The notes under the pieces are model-generated. The model was not told the DNA's origin and searched no databases. It was given only the letters and a program-made list of their open reading frames with translations. Positions 1 through 8,624 of a stretch of DNA of 64,000 nt are shown here, one piece after another. Each line of letters starts with the position of its first letter. The stretch's first letter is position 1. Source of the stretch: Aminobacterium mobile DSM 12262 (GTDB lineage Bacteria; Synergistota; Synergistia; Synergistales; Aminobacteriaceae); contig NZ_JAFZ01000001.1 of NCBI RefSeq assembly GCF_000526395.1, forward strand, positions 992,001 to 1,056,000, in the 5' to 3' direction. A program made the position numbers and the translations under genes.

Positions 1-2
1 AT

Positions 3-356
3 TCACCTCGAGATGTACTTTCCCGTCTTGAAAGCATGGTCCTTATGGCTGGGATGGAACTGCCTATACGTGCCATTCGAGAGCAAATATCTTCTGGCAT
101 CGATCTTATTGTCCATCAGGAGCGTTTGAAAGATGGAACTCGCCGTGTCCTCACGATCTCGGAAATTACAGGTATGGAAGGCGACACAATTCAGATGCAA
201 GATCTATTTGTTTTTAATCATCAAGGGTTTGACGACGCCGGCAGAATTCGGGGTAACCTTGATCCAACAGGCATTCAGCCTCACCGCAGCTTTAAGTTCG
301 AAATGGCTGGTGTCTCATTGCCTAAAGATGTTTTGAGAGCTAAAAGGGGGAGCTAA
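3..356 (+). CDS. tadA: CpaF/TadA-type secretion ATPase, C-terminal end (partial)
   Basis: This is the last 117 codons of a type II/IV secretion ATPase of the CpaF/TadA family, the cytoplasmic motor of the Tad (Flp) pilus. The open frame runs in from the window edge, so the Walker boxes are missing. The visible part reads S-P-R-D-V-L-S-R-L-E, then a stretch with MAGMELP, IREQISSGIDLIVHQ and DGTRRV, which is the conserved end of the RecA-like core. A family-typical tail follows. It lies 2 bases upstream of tadB, and tadC comes next, which fixes the identity by context. The upstream boundary cannot be seen. Confidence 0.9.
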   Translation, partial: SPRDVLSRLESMVLMAGMELPIRAIREQISSGIDLIVHQERLKDGTRRVLTISEITGMEGDTIQMQDLFVFNHQGFDDAGRIRGNLDPTGIQPHRSFKFEMAGVSLPKDVLRAKRGS

Positions 357-358
357 GC

Positions 359-1285
359 ATGGGAGGAGTTCTTTTTGCTCTTGTTATAGGAGTGCTTCTC
401 TTTTTGATGGCATGGGGTTTTTCTAAAATAATATTGGGAGAAGAAACAGATCAGCTGACGAGAACGGAGTCATGGTTTACTGGCAACCGAGAAAAGCAGG
501 GGGAAGAAAAAAGGCAGTGGAATAAACGTTTTACTTCCGATTCTTTTCGGAAAAAGCTTGAAGTCGAGCTTGTAAAAGCGGACCTACCTCTTAAACTGCA
601 GGAAGCTTTTGTTCTGTGGCTCGCTCTTCTCATTGTCGTTCCATTCCTTCTTTTTATGTTTCGCGGCCCCTTCGGTCTTGCTGTAGGCCTTGTTGCTGTT
701 ATTGTTGTTCCAATTGTCATGATACGAGTTCGGAGGCAACATCGCCTTCAAAAGTTTGAGCGTCAGATTCCGCCCATGCTCGATATGCTTTCATCAGGGT
801 TACGAGCTGGATTCAGCTTTTTGCAATCTTTGCAGAATGCAGCTACGCAAATTGAATCTCCCTTGGGAGATACGTTACAGCAGGTCGTAGCTGAAATTTC
901 ATTGGGACTGGATCTAGAAGATGTTCTGAATCGCTGGGTTGAAAGGGTTGGAAGTATGGACCTTGAGCTTGTAGTAACATCAATTTTGATTCAGAAAGAA
1001 ATTGGTGGTAACTTGGCGAAAATTTTAGAAAATATAGCGAGAGTTATGCGAGACCGTCAAGATGTGGCAGCTCAGATGCGAGCACTAACATCTCAGGGAC
1101 GCCTTGAAGGCCTTATTATATCTGTGTTGCCAGTGGTTATGGCCGTTATTATTAATATAATGAATCCCGGGTATTTAACCCCCTTATTTCAGACAGCTTT
1201 TGGGCAAAAGATGCTGGGAACAGCCGTGTTCTTTGGGCTCGTTGGTATTTTCGTTATCCAACGTATCGTTAAGCCTCGATATTAA
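359..1285 (+). CDS. tadB: Tad pilus inner-membrane platform protein TadB
   Basis: This 308-residue protein belongs to the type II secretion F (GspF/TadB) family, the inner-membrane platform on which the Tad ATPase acts to assemble Flp pilins. It has an N-terminal membrane segment (about residues 3-22), a soluble part, a double hydrophobic stretch near 85-125, the GspF cytoplasmic domain with the hallmark MLDMLSSGLRAGFSF region, and two C-terminal membrane segments. A GGGGGAG-type ribosome site sits 6 bases before the ATG. It lies between tadA and tadC, and one transcript is expected. Confidence 0.92.
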   Translation: MGGVLFALVIGVLLFLMAWGFSKIILGEETDQLTRTESWFTGNREKQGEEKRQWNKRFTSDSFRKKLEVELVKADLPLKLQEAFVLWLALLIVVPFLLFMFRGPFGLAVGLVAVIVVPIVMIRVRRQHRLQKFERQIPPMLDMLSSGLRAGFSFLQSLQNAATQIESPLGDTLQQVVAEISLGLDLEDVLNRWVERVGSMDLELVVTSILIQKEIGGNLAKILENIARVMRDRQDVAAQMRALTSQGRLEGLIISVLPVVMAVIINIMNPGYLTPLFQTAFGQKMLGTAVFFGLVGIFVIQRIVKPRY

Positions 1286-1297
1286 GGGGGGAGAAAT

Positions 1298-2188
1298 ATG
1301 GAGATTTTAGTGATTGTTTTTTTGGTGCTTGTCGTAACATTATGTCTCTTCCTGATTTTAAATATCATCTCTCCTCAGAAAGAAGACTCTTTTGATAGGG
1401 CAGCTCGTTTTGCCGGTGACGAGGAAGAAGAGATCGCCTCTTTTAAGGAGCGGGTTGTTGAACCTTTGCAGGTTAAAATAAGTCGAGTCGGCCGTTTTCT
1501 GTTCCCTAAAGAAGCTATTGCACGTATGGACCGTTATTGTGTTATTGCTGGTCGTCCCTTGGGAGTGCGAGGAGAAGTTTTAGCTGGTATGAAGGTTTCC
1601 TTTGCCTTGATTACAGCTATAGTGTCTCTATTTATTCTTCCCATACCGTTGCGTATTTCAGGAGCTTTTATTCTCGGAGCCCTAGGGTATCTGATTCCTG
1701 GAATATGGATTACCAAAAAAGGAAAAGAGCGTCAGATGTTGGCTCGTAACCAGCTCCCAGATGTTATGGACCTTATGGTGGTGAGTGTAGAAGCAGGGCT
1801 TGGCCTTGATGCGGCTATGGCACGCGTAGCCGAGAGGCTTCGTGGCCCTATGGGAGAGAGTTTTGCTCGGGCTCTTCATGAAATCAGCTTGGGAGAAAAT
1901 CGCCAGACAGCTCTTCGGGGCATTGAAGAAAGATTGCCCATGGAGGAAGTTCGCCATTTTATTACAAGTCTTATCCAAGCCGAAGAGTTGGGGGTCTCTG
2001 TGAGCGATGTGCTTCGGAGCCAGGCTGGATCTTTAAAACGTTTCCGGAGGCTGAAAGCGGAAGAACATGCCCGGAAAGCGCCTATAAAAATTCTTTTCCC
2101 TATGATTCTCTTTATTTTCCCATCGTTGTTTGTGGTTATTCTAGGCCCGGCTTTTATATCGATCATGGAAACCTTTGCCAAGAGATGA
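1298..2188 (+). CDS. tadC: Tad pilus inner-membrane platform protein TadC
   Basis: This 296-residue second GspF-family platform protein pairs with TadB in Tad/Flp pilus export. Visible parts are an N-terminal membrane segment (about 3-24), a paired hydrophobic region around 100-145, the GspF domain with the DVMDLMVVSVEAGLGLDAAM signature, and a C-terminal hydrophobic hairpin (about 260-290). A strong ribosome site (GGGGGGAG) precedes the ATG. No pilin, prepilin peptidase or secretin gene follows, so those lie upstream of the window or elsewhere. Confidence 0.92.
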   Translation: MEILVIVFLVLVVTLCLFLILNIISPQKEDSFDRAARFAGDEEEEIASFKERVVEPLQVKISRVGRFLFPKEAIARMDRYCVIAGRPLGVRGEVLAGMKVSFALITAIVSLFILPIPLRISGAFILGALGYLIPGIWITKKGKERQMLARNQLPDVMDLMVVSVEAGLGLDAAMARVAERLRGPMGESFARALHEISLGENRQTALRGIEERLPMEEVRHFITSLIQAEELGVSVSDVLRSQAGSLKRFRRLKAEEHARKAPIKILFPMILFIFPSLFVVILGPAFISIMETFAKR

Positions 2189-2189
2189 T

Positions 2190-2558
2190 ATGTTGATGCA
2201 AAAACATCCGTTGAGTCTTTTAAACGCTCAGGGGGATTTTCTCTTCTCCCCCTTATTTTGTGCAGACTCCTTTATGAGTCGTTTCCGGGGTCTTATGTTA
2301 TGTCCTCCCGAAAAAAAGTGTGGCTTGATTTTGATTCCTTGTAATTCTATACATACATTTTGTATGCGTTTCCCTCTCGACATATTTTTCCTCAACGATG
2401 AATGTCGAATTCTATGTGTTCGTTGGAATTTGTCTCCATGGAGATGTTCCTGGTGCCCTGGGGCTTCTATGGTGGTAGAGTGTCCTGCCGGTGAAATTCC
2501 CCATAAAAGAATAGAGATTGGTTCAAAGATTATTTTTAAAAAGATATCTTCCAGTTAG
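2190..2558 (+). CDS. DUF192 family protein
   Basis: This is a protein of about 122 residues resembling the DUF192 family. The features are a region reading FMSRFRGLM, then ILIPCNSIHTFCMRFPLD and a later PAGEIPHKRIEIGSKI segment; the CNSIHTFxMxFPLD block is the family hallmark. The function of DUF192 is not firmly known. In other genomes such genes often sit at the end of Tad clusters, and here the start abuts the tadC stop. An in-frame TTG at 2175 inside tadC is less likely than the ATG codons at 2190 or 2196. It is unusually Cys-rich (nine Cys) for a putatively secreted family, and I see no clear signal peptide. Confidence 0.75.
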   Translation: MLMQKHPLSLLNAQGDFLFSPLFCADSFMSRFRGLMLCPPEKKCGLILIPCNSIHTFCMRFPLDIFFLNDECRILCVRWNLSPWRCSWCPGASMVVECPAGEIPHKRIEIGSKIIFKKISSS

Positions 2559-2608
2559 CGTATATTCTCATCTGATATTTTTTTCTCAACATTCTATCTT
2601 TAGCCCCC

Positions 2609-2636
2609 TTTTCAAAAGAGAAAAGTAGTTTATAAT
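2609..2636 (+). promoter_or_regulatory. Promoter for the unrecognised gene at 2675
   Basis: A perfect -10 (TATAAT, 2631-2636) has a weak -35 (TTTTCA, 2609-2614) 16 bases upstream. The predicted transcript start near 2643 rules out the ATG at 2648 as a sensible start and supports 2675. Confidence 0.6.
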
Positions 2637-2674
2637 GTCCGCACAGAATGTTATACCAGAGGATGGTGAGTCGC

Positions 2675-3529
2675 ATGACGACCCGAACGAGAGAAACATT
2701 GAAAGAGATTTCTCTGGACAAAGTGCGGAAGTATTTGGAAGAAAACGGTGAAGACGTTCAATTGCTTGCAGGATCTACCATCGTACACAACATCTACGGA
2801 GAAGGTGAAATTTCCCGCCTCGAAACATCGCCTCAAGGAATCACATATCTTTATATCGAGTTTCAGGATCCATCGCGGGGAGTTGCTCTCGTGAAGAAGT
2901 TCCCCTTGAAAAATGTTGTAGAAACCTTTTTTTCCAGGCTCTGTCTTGTGTCTGACTTGTATAGTAAGGTTTGTTCTAGCGTTGAGTGTTCTAAGGAGGA
3001 GAGATCCCCTCTAGAGGACCGTTCCATTCACTCAAGGGTGATGGATACTGTAGCTAAGAACGAAAATGGACGGTCCCGCCAAGAAATTTTGAAAGAGTGC
3101 CGAGTTGGCGATATCGTTTTGTTATCTATGAATCCTGATAATGACCAAATAGCGGTTTCGACTGAGCAAAGAGAGGTTATAGGCTATTTGCCTGGAGAAG
3201 TGACGGAACTTATTGTCCCTGCCATAGAGAAAAATCTTCCAGTGGAGGGAATGATAACCAGTATCCCTAAAGAAGGGACAGCTCACAAGCGCGGTTGCCG
3301 TCTGGAAATTTATCTTAACGTGCCGGGCAGAGAGAACCCTCGTCTCAAAAACCTGTCGAACAAAAGACAATTGGAAAAAAACCTGTCTGCAGAAGAAAGT
3401 GATGTAGCTTCTCCCGAAGAGAGACCATGGGATGTGTTGGGGGAAGAAGATATGGACGATATGGTGGATCAGGATATGGAGTTGGATATGGATCAGTGGG
3501 ATTTGTCTTTTGGAGACGGGATGGAATAA
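2675..3529 (+). CDS. Unrecognised protein with Tudor-like head and HIRAN-like middle
   Basis: I do not recognise this 284-residue protein as a named family. The start at 2675 has GAGGATGG 8 bases upstream. Residues about 30-85 contain GSTIVHNIYGEGEI followed by beta-strand-like segments, resembling the Tudor-like tail of PcrA/UvrD helicases and similar RNA-polymerase-binding domains. Residues about 140-200 (VGDIVLLSMNPDND, then EVIGYLPGEV) resemble a HIRAN-like or small beta-barrel fold. The C-terminus is very acidic, with many D/E/M residues. It has its own promoter and terminator, so it is monocistronic. A role in DNA or RNA transactions is inference from the domain resemblance. Confidence 0.7.
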   Translation: MTTRTRETLKEISLDKVRKYLEENGEDVQLLAGSTIVHNIYGEGEISRLETSPQGITYLYIEFQDPSRGVALVKKFPLKNVVETFFSRLCLVSDLYSKVCSSVECSKEERSPLEDRSIHSRVMDTVAKNENGRSRQEILKECRVGDIVLLSMNPDNDQIAVSTEQREVIGYLPGEVTELIVPAIEKNLPVEGMITSIPKEGTAHKRGCRLEIYLNVPGRENPRLKNLSNKRQLEKNLSAEESDVASPEERPWDVLGEEDMDDMVDQDMELDMDQWDLSFGDGME

Positions 3530-3558
3530 AATGGATTTGTAAACAATATTTTTATTAA

Positions 3559-3592
3559 AAGGCTGCCTTTCAAAAGGCAGCCTTTTTTATGA
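3559..3592 (+). terminator. Rho-independent terminator after the gene at 2675
   Basis: A 12-bp near-perfect stem (AAGGCTGCCTTT / AAAGGCAGCCTT) with a short loop is followed by six T, 30 bases after the stop codon. Confidence 0.9.
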
Positions 3593-3990
3593 GTTTTATA
3601 CGGAGCCCGAGACAAAACTAACATTGGCTTCGATGCTGCTATATGTATTTTTATTGATCTTATAAGGGAGTCGAGAGCAATGTCGTTTTTGAACCTCAAA
3701 TTCGATAAGAAAAAGGAGGGCATAAAAAATATTTTATGCTAGAATAAGATATATGCAAAAAAGTTATATCATACACGCCAAAAAGATCTCCCCCCCTTTT
3801 ACAGATCGTTTTGGTTTTTCTGAGGACCTGTTATAAATGCAGGTCCTCTTTTTGTTCCTTAGCAGTTTTATTACGGATCACCCTACTTCGCATGTTATAA
3901 ATGTAGACTTTCTTTTTTGGGGTGCATAATAATATAGAAATTGTTCTAAGAATATACTCTATGAAATAAAAGGTAAAAATTTTTTGGCTA
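3593..3990. other. Gene-poor interval with candidate regulatory RNA
   Basis: No convincing coding frame lies between the terminator at 3592 and the start of the peptide operon at 4156. The interval is AT-rich. It holds an extended -10 at 3737-3745, a hairpin with a C-rich loop (about 3785-3807), a strong terminator hairpin at 3822-3853, and the operon promoter at 3991. The 11-base string TGTTATAAATG occurs twice (3829-3839, in the terminator loop, and 3893-3903). Confidence 0.6.
3752..3853 (+). ncRNA. Candidate small RNA with C-rich loop and terminator
   Basis: An extended -10 (TGC-TAGAAT, 3737-3745) is followed about 75 bases later by a strong Rho-independent terminator: GAGGACCTG (3822-3830), 9-base loop, CAGGTCCTC (3840-3848), then Ts. 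No coding frame with a ribosome site lies between. The predicted RNA of about 100 nt contains a small hairpin, GATCT/AGATC, presenting a loop of seven C then four T. C-rich exposed loops in Firmicute small RNAs pair with Shine-Dalgarno sequences, so a trans-acting role is possible. There is no convincing -35, so this rests on layout only. Confidence 0.4.
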
Positions 3991-4019
3991 TTGACTTCAG
4001 TTCAACGACCTTGTATAAG
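3991..4019 (+). promoter_or_regulatory. Promoter of the first peptide-import operon
   Basis: TTGACT (3991-3996), a 17-base spacer and TATAAG (4014-4019) form a strong sigma70-type promoter. Transcription should begin near 4026, giving a leader of about 130 nt before the binding-protein gene. The leader carries the 15-mer ATGAATGCAAAGATG at 4084-4098, which recurs after the promoter at 10726. Confidence 0.8.
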
Positions 4020-4155
4020 TGGTTACTACAAAAACCCTTCCATCGAACTAGTAAATCCAGTTTTGAACAGAGATATTAAAAAAATGAATGCAAAGATGTT
4101 ATTTGCAATTACAAATATGTGCAATTCCTATTATCAAATCAAAGGAGATGAAAGA

Positions 4156-5676
4156 ATGAACAGAGGTAGGAAACGTTTCTTTGTAGTGGCAGGGTTGTTG
4201 TTAGTTATGCTGTTTGTTGCTTCAGCAGGGTTTGCCGAGAGTAAGAAAGATACTCTTATTGTGGCGAATATTTATGATGCAAAGACTATGGATCCTCATG
4301 CAACCAACGATGTAGCTTCTTCTGGCGCGATGATGCAGATGTATGAGACGCTTATTGCTCTTGACGATGCGAATAATGTGGTTCCCCAGCTTGCAGAGAA
4401 ATGGGAAAAGCTTGACGATGTCACATATCGCTTCTATCTTCTCAAAGGTGTCAGGTTTCATAATGGAGAAGAACTGAAAGCTAGCGACGTGAAATACTCC
4501 ATTGAGCGGGCAATGTCCCCTAAAGGAGCTGCTATTCAGAACTATTCCAGTGAAGTAGAGTCAGTCTCTGTTGTTGATGATTACACTGTAGAAATTAAGA
4601 CAAAACGTTCCTCCACTCCTTTCCTTGCCTCTTTAAGTCATACGTGGGGGAGCATAATGAATGCCAAAGCCGTAGAGGCTGCAGGAGATAACTACGGTAT
4701 GCAGCCTATAGGAACGGGCCCTTTCAAGTTTGCCGAATGGGCGAGAGGTGATCGAATTGTTCTTGAGAGATTCGATGATTTTCACGGGAATAAACCTGCG
4801 TATAAGACCCTTGTCATCCGGGCTATTACTGAGCCCACAAGTCGTACCATTGAGCTTGAAAGCGGTGCAGTGGATATTGCCTATCAAATTACTACCAATG
4901 ATATTAAACGGGTGGAAGAAAATCCGAACCTGAAACTTATGAGGGTTATGGATAACTCCACAACGTATCTTGGCTTTAACTGTTCTAAGAAGCCTTTCGA
5001 CGATGTGCGGGTCCGCCAAGCTATAAATATGGCCCTTGACACAGTCGGTATTAACCAAGCTGTTTATCGTGGAGTAGGGCAGGCTCCTGCCGGACCTTTT
5101 GCTCCCAATGTGAAGTATTACGATAAGTCTCTTTCTATTCCCGAACCCAATATTGAGACGGCACAGAAGCTTCTTGAAGAGGCTGGATATAAAGATGGTT
5201 TTAAAGCTGAAATATGGACAAACGATAAAAAAGAGCGCGTGGACATGGCCACGATTATTCAAAGCCAGCTTCAGGAACTTGGCATTACTGTAGAAATTAA
5301 AGTTCTGGAGTGGGGCGCGTATCTTGATGGCCTTAAAGAAGCTAAACACGACATGTTTATTGTTGGTTGGACTGCATCTGTTCCAGATCCAGACTTTGCT
5401 GTGGCTGGTGTCTTCCATTCCTCTATGAAGGGGAAAATGAACTTCGCCTTTTTTGGCGATCCCGAAGTAGATGCCCTTATAGAGCAGGGAAAAACTCTTC
5501 CCGATGGCTCTGAAAGAGAGGCTCTTTATAAGGAGTTACAGCTCCAGTTGAATGAAAAACGCCCGTGGGTTTATCTGTTGAATGATGAACAGATCTGCGG
5601 ACTTCAGAAAAATGTGAAAGGGTTCCGCCCCAGCCCTCGAGGATATCACGAACTGTATAACGTTTATTTCGAATAA
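4156..5676 (+). CDS. Peptide ABC transporter substrate-binding protein (copy 1)
   Basis: This 506-residue extracytoplasmic solute-binding protein is of family 5 (DppA/OppA-like) and captures short peptides for the permease encoded next. The ATG at 4156 has AAAGGAGATG just upstream. An upstream in-frame TTG at 3991 falls on the promoter and is rejected. Residues 1-26 form a Sec signal peptide ending GFA, without a lipobox, so the protein is probably periplasmic and soluble. Family motifs include LAEKWEKLDDVTYRFYL, a VRFHNGEEL block and GTGPFKF. Substrate class is inferred from the dppBCDF genes and the adjacent peptidase. The paralogue at 13352 is close along its whole length. Confidence 0.93.
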   Translation: MNRGRKRFFVVAGLLLVMLFVASAGFAESKKDTLIVANIYDAKTMDPHATNDVASSGAMMQMYETLIALDDANNVVPQLAEKWEKLDDVTYRFYLLKGVRFHNGEELKASDVKYSIERAMSPKGAAIQNYSSEVESVSVVDDYTVEIKTKRSSTPFLASLSHTWGSIMNAKAVEAAGDNYGMQPIGTGPFKFAEWARGDRIVLERFDDFHGNKPAYKTLVIRAITEPTSRTIELESGAVDIAYQITTNDIKRVEENPNLKLMRVMDNSTTYLGFNCSKKPFDDVRVRQAINMALDTVGINQAVYRGVGQAPAGPFAPNVKYYDKSLSIPEPNIETAQKLLEEAGYKDGFKAEIWTNDKKERVDMATIIQSQLQELGITVEIKVLEWGAYLDGLKEAKHDMFIVGWTASVPDPDFAVAGVFHSSMKGKMNFAFFGDPEVDALIEQGKTLPDGSEREALYKELQLQLNEKRPWVYLLNDEQICGLQKNVKGFRPSPRGYHELYNVYFE

Positions 5677-5738
5677 TAAATAATTATATTTATTGTTTGT
5701 GATGTGCTCCTTTCTATTTAGGTAAGTTTATGTAGATG

Positions 5739-5769
5739 ATTGCAGGGGCAGATCTATTGTCCCTGCAAT
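5739..5769 (+). promoter_or_regulatory. Intra-operon stem-loop between binding protein and permease genes
   Basis: A 12-bp stem (ATTGCAGGGGCA / TGTCCCTGCAAT, one G-U pair) with a 7-base loop lies 63 bases after the binding-protein stop and 26 bases before the permease start. No T-run follows, so it is more likely an mRNA-stabilising or partial-termination element that keeps the binding protein in excess. A different hairpin sits at the same place in the second operon (14907). Confidence 0.65.
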
Positions 5770-5794
5770 TGTTATGTTTCAGGAGGAAGAAAGA

Positions 5795-6724
5795 ATGCTC
5801 AAGTATGTTGTTAAAAGAATTCTATCTCTTGTCCCCGTCCTGATCGGGGTTGCTTTTATTGTCTTTTCCCTCCTTTACTTCACTCCCGGGGATCCGGCTC
5901 GGATGGTTTTAGGGGATATGGCGACCGAAGAGGCCATAGAAGCATTTCGCGAAACAGAAGGGTTAAATGATCCTTTTATCGTACAGTTTGGTCGTTACCT
6001 GTACAAGGCGGTAACGAATGCTGATATAGGCCGTTCCTATATGACAAAGCGGCCTGTTACCAGCGAGATTATGACCGTTTTCCCAGCTACATTGAAGTTG
6101 GCGGCCTTTTCTATGTTCATAGCCATCATCCTTGGAATCCCTTTTGGGATTATCTCGGCAATAAAGCAATATTCGTGGTTCGACTCCATTACTATGATCT
6201 TCGCCATGGTAGGTATCTCCATGCCAGTTTTCTGGTTGGGAGTGCTTTTGATTCTATTTTTCTCGGTGCGCCTCAGTTGGCTTCCTTCTTCAGGTTTTGA
6301 CACCTTTGGCGCCATGGTCCTTCCTTCCATAACTCTTGCAGCTCAGGGAGTGGCCATTATTACGCGAATGACTCGCTCCACTATGCTGGAAGTAATTCGT
6401 CAAGACTATATTCGAACTGTTCGAGCTAAAGGTCAGAAGGAATCTTTGGTTATTTGGCGTCATGCTTTGCCTAATGCCCTTATCCCTGTCATTACCATTG
6501 CAGGTATTCAGTTTGGGCAGCTTTTGGGAGGGGCTGTGTTGACAGAGTCCATTTTCTCCATCCCTGGCGTTGGCCGTTTGATGGTAGAAGCCATTAAAAT
6601 GCGAGATTTCCCAGTTGTTCAAGGCGGTGTTCTTTATATTGCTGTGGCCTTTAGTTTAGTGAACCTCCTCGTGGACCTGATCTATGCATGGATCGATCCT
6701 CGTATCAAGGCACAGTACAGGTAA
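5795..6724 (+). CDS. dppB: Peptide ABC transporter permease DppB (copy 1)
   Basis: This 309-residue inner-membrane permease of the DppB/OppB family forms the translocation channel with DppC. The ATG at 5795 follows AGGAGG at an ideal distance; the ATG at 5774 does not. The N-terminus (MLKYVVKRIL, then a membrane segment and YFTPGDPARM) is the family opening. Five or six membrane segments follow. The cytoplasmic coupling EAA-like loop reads IRTVRAKGQKESLVIWRHAL. The C-terminal AWIDPRIKAQYR tail is typical. It is about 95 percent similar in plan to the copy at 14977. Confidence 0.93.
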   Translation: MLKYVVKRILSLVPVLIGVAFIVFSLLYFTPGDPARMVLGDMATEEAIEAFRETEGLNDPFIVQFGRYLYKAVTNADIGRSYMTKRPVTSEIMTVFPATLKLAAFSMFIAIILGIPFGIISAIKQYSWFDSITMIFAMVGISMPVFWLGVLLILFFSVRLSWLPSSGFDTFGAMVLPSITLAAQGVAIITRMTRSTMLEVIRQDYIRTVRAKGQKESLVIWRHALPNALIPVITIAGIQFGQLLGGAVLTESIFSIPGVGRLMVEAIKMRDFPVVQGGVLYIAVAFSLVNLLVDLIYAWIDPRIKAQYR

Positions 6725-6740
6725 TGAGGAGGAGATGGAG

Positions 6741-7604
6741 ATGAACGTAACCAAGAAAAAGAAACGAGGAAATTTGAGCGAAATTTTCCGTCGCCTTAAG
6801 AAAAATCGTCTTGCTATGTTCGGATTAGCTATTGTGGTTGTTCTCCTTATAACTGCAATTTTTGCTGATGTGATCGCGCCTTATGGCTATGCGAAACAGC
6901 ACCTGAGAGATGCCTTCCAAGCTCCGAACGGAAAATATGTTTTCGGCACAGATGAGTTTGGCCGAGACATTTTTAGTCGCATTGTATATGGTTCCAGAAT
7001 CTCTCTTCAGGTAGGGTTCATTGCCGTAGGTATTGCCGTTGTAATAGGCGGGTTCTTGGGCGCTGTCTCCGGCTTTTACGGAGGGCGGGTTGATAACGCG
7101 ATTATGAGATCTATGGATATTCTTCTTTCTATTCCACAAATTTTGCTGGCTATCGCTATTGCAGCTTCTCTTGGTCCCGGACTTTTTAATCTCATGATAG
7201 CCGTGGGCATATCGTCGATTCCAAGCTATGCACGTATAGTGAGAGGTTCCGTGCTCTCTATAAGAAACCAGGAATATGTAGAAGCAGCTAAAGCGATGGG
7301 TTCTGGCGATATTAGAATTATTATGAAGCACATATTGCCAAACTGCATGGCGCCTATCATCGTACAAGCCACATTAGGCGTCGCCTTTGCTATCCTAACA
7401 GCTGCAGGCCTGAGCTTTATCGGACTCGGCATTCAACCTCCCGTCCCGGAATGGGGTGCTATGCTTTCTGGCGGACGAGGCTATATTCGGGATTATCCCT
7501 ATATGACGCTCTTCCCTGGCTTGGCCATCATGATTACCATATTGGCTTTGAATTTTCTAGGCGATGGGCTTCGGGATGCTCTCGACCCTAAACTGAAGCG
7601 TTAA
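6741..7604 (+). CDS. dppC: Peptide ABC transporter permease DppC (copy 1)
   Basis: This 287-residue second permease subunit is of the DppC/OppC family. The start at 6741 is 8 bases after AGGAGG; the frame is open upstream into dppB, but those codons belong to the dppB tail. The N-terminal basic segment with FRRLKKNRLAMFGL and the [14 protein letters not shown] block are family hallmarks. The EAA-type coupling loop reads EAAKAMGSGDIRIIMKHILP. It ends [14 protein letters not shown]. It sits between dppB and dppD, spaced for one transcript. Confidence 0.93.
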   Translation: MNVTKKKKRGNLSEIFRRLKKNRLAMFGLAIVVVLLITAIFADVIAPYGYAKQHLRDAFQAPNGKYVFGTDEFGRDIFSRIVYGSRISLQVGFIAVGIAVVIGGFLGAVSGFYGGRVDNAIMRSMDILLSIPQILLAIAIAASLGPGLFNLMIAVGISSIPSYARIVRGSVLSIRNQEYVEAAKAMGSGDIRIIMKHILPNCMAPIIVQATLGVAFAILTAAGLSFIGLGIQPPVPEWGAMLSGGRGYIRDYPYMTLFPGLAIMITILALNFLGDGLRDALDPKLKR

Positions 7605-7623
7605 GGATAAGAGAGGGAGTTTC

Positions 7624-8613
7624 ATGACAGAAAAGAAAGAATACCTACTCAATATTCAAGACCTGACGGTGCACTATGAAACAGATAGTGGCGTTGTTTG
7701 TGCTGTTGAGCACTTAAATTTACATCTTGGACGTGGAGAGTCTTTGGGGTTTGTAGGAGAGACTGGAGCTGGCAAAACAACAACGGCTCTTTCCATAATG
7801 CAGCTGATCCCCAATCCTCCTGGACGGATTTTAAGCGGGAAGATTTTGTTTGAAGGCGAAGACCTTATCGCTAAAAACGAGGAAGAGAAACGTCATATTC
7901 GGGGTGGAAAGATTGCTATGATTTTTCAGGATCCCATGACATCTTTGAACCCTGTTATCCCAGTAGGAGAGCAAATAGCTGAAATGATAGAGCTTCACCA
8001 GAAGGTGACGAAAAACGAAGCTCTGGAAAAAGCGGTTAAAATGCTTGAGTTAGTGGGAATACGACCGGAACGAGCTCGAGATTATCCCCATCAATTTAGC
8101 GGAGGAATGAGGCAAAGGGTTGTTATCGCCATTGCTCTTGCATGTGATCCCACGCTCCTCATCGCTGACGAACCTACCACGGCGTTGGATGTTACGATTC
8201 AAGCTCAGGTGCTTGAGTTGATGAAAGACTTGAAGAAAGAATTTAATACCTCTTTAATCATGATTACGCACGATCTTGGTGTAGTGGCAGAAATTTGCGA
8301 TAAGGTAGCTATTATGTATGCAGGAAGCGTAGTGGAATACGCTGATACACACTCTCTATACACGAATCCCCTACACCCTTATACAAACGGGCTTTTCAAT
8401 TCCATACCGGATCTTGATGCCGATCAGGAAGAACTAAAGGTCATCCATGGTTTAATGCCAGATCCTACGAATTTGCCCTCAGGGTGTACGTTCCATCCCA
8501 GATGTCCTATGGCTCAGCCTGAATGTTCCCAAAAAAGGCCGGAGATGCTTGAGATAGAGCCGGGACATTTTGTGGCCTGCCCCGTTTGTTGTAACGGACT
8601 GAAGAAAGGGTAG
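7624..8613 (+). CDS. dppD: Peptide ABC transporter ATPase DppD (copy 1)
   Basis: This 329-residue ATP-binding subunit powers peptide import as one half of the D/F heterodimer. Walker A is GETGAGKTT, the ABC signature is FSGGMRQR, Walker B is [12 protein letters not shown] and the H-loop is MITHDLG. The C-terminal oligopeptide/dipeptide extension carries the Cys-rich region with CTFHPRCPMA, seen in D/F subunits. All catalytic motifs are intact, in contrast to the partner DppF, whose signature motif is altered. Confidence 0.94.
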   Translation: MTEKKEYLLNIQDLTVHYETDSGVVCAVEHLNLHLGRGESLGFVGETGAGKTTTALSIMQLIPNPPGRILSGKILFEGEDLIAKNEEEKRHIRGGKIAMIFQDPMTSLNPVIPVGEQIAEMIELHQKVTKNEALEKAVKMLELVGIRPERARDYPHQFSGGMRQRVVIAIALACDPTLLIADEPTTALDVTIQAQVLELMKDLKKEFNTSLIMITHDLGVVAEICDKVAIMYAGSVVEYADTHSLYTNPLHPYTNGLFNSIPDLDADQEELKVIHGLMPDPTNLPSGCTFHPRCPMAQPECSQKRPEMLEIEPGHFVACPVCCNGLKKG

Positions 8614-8624
8614 GAGGAGAAACT

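Noticed and set aside
2175-2189. TTG start for the DUF192 gene
   Set aside because: Lies inside tadC with no ribosome site; ATG 2190 or 2196 is likelier.
3991-4155. In-frame extension of the first binding-protein gene to a TTG at 3991
   Set aside because: The TTG is the first part of the TTGACT -35 hexamer; ATG 4156 has an ideal ribosome site and begins a signal peptide.
4633-5418. 261-codon open frame on the minus strand
   Set aside because: Fully antisense to the binding-protein gene, no ribosome site, no recognisable domain.
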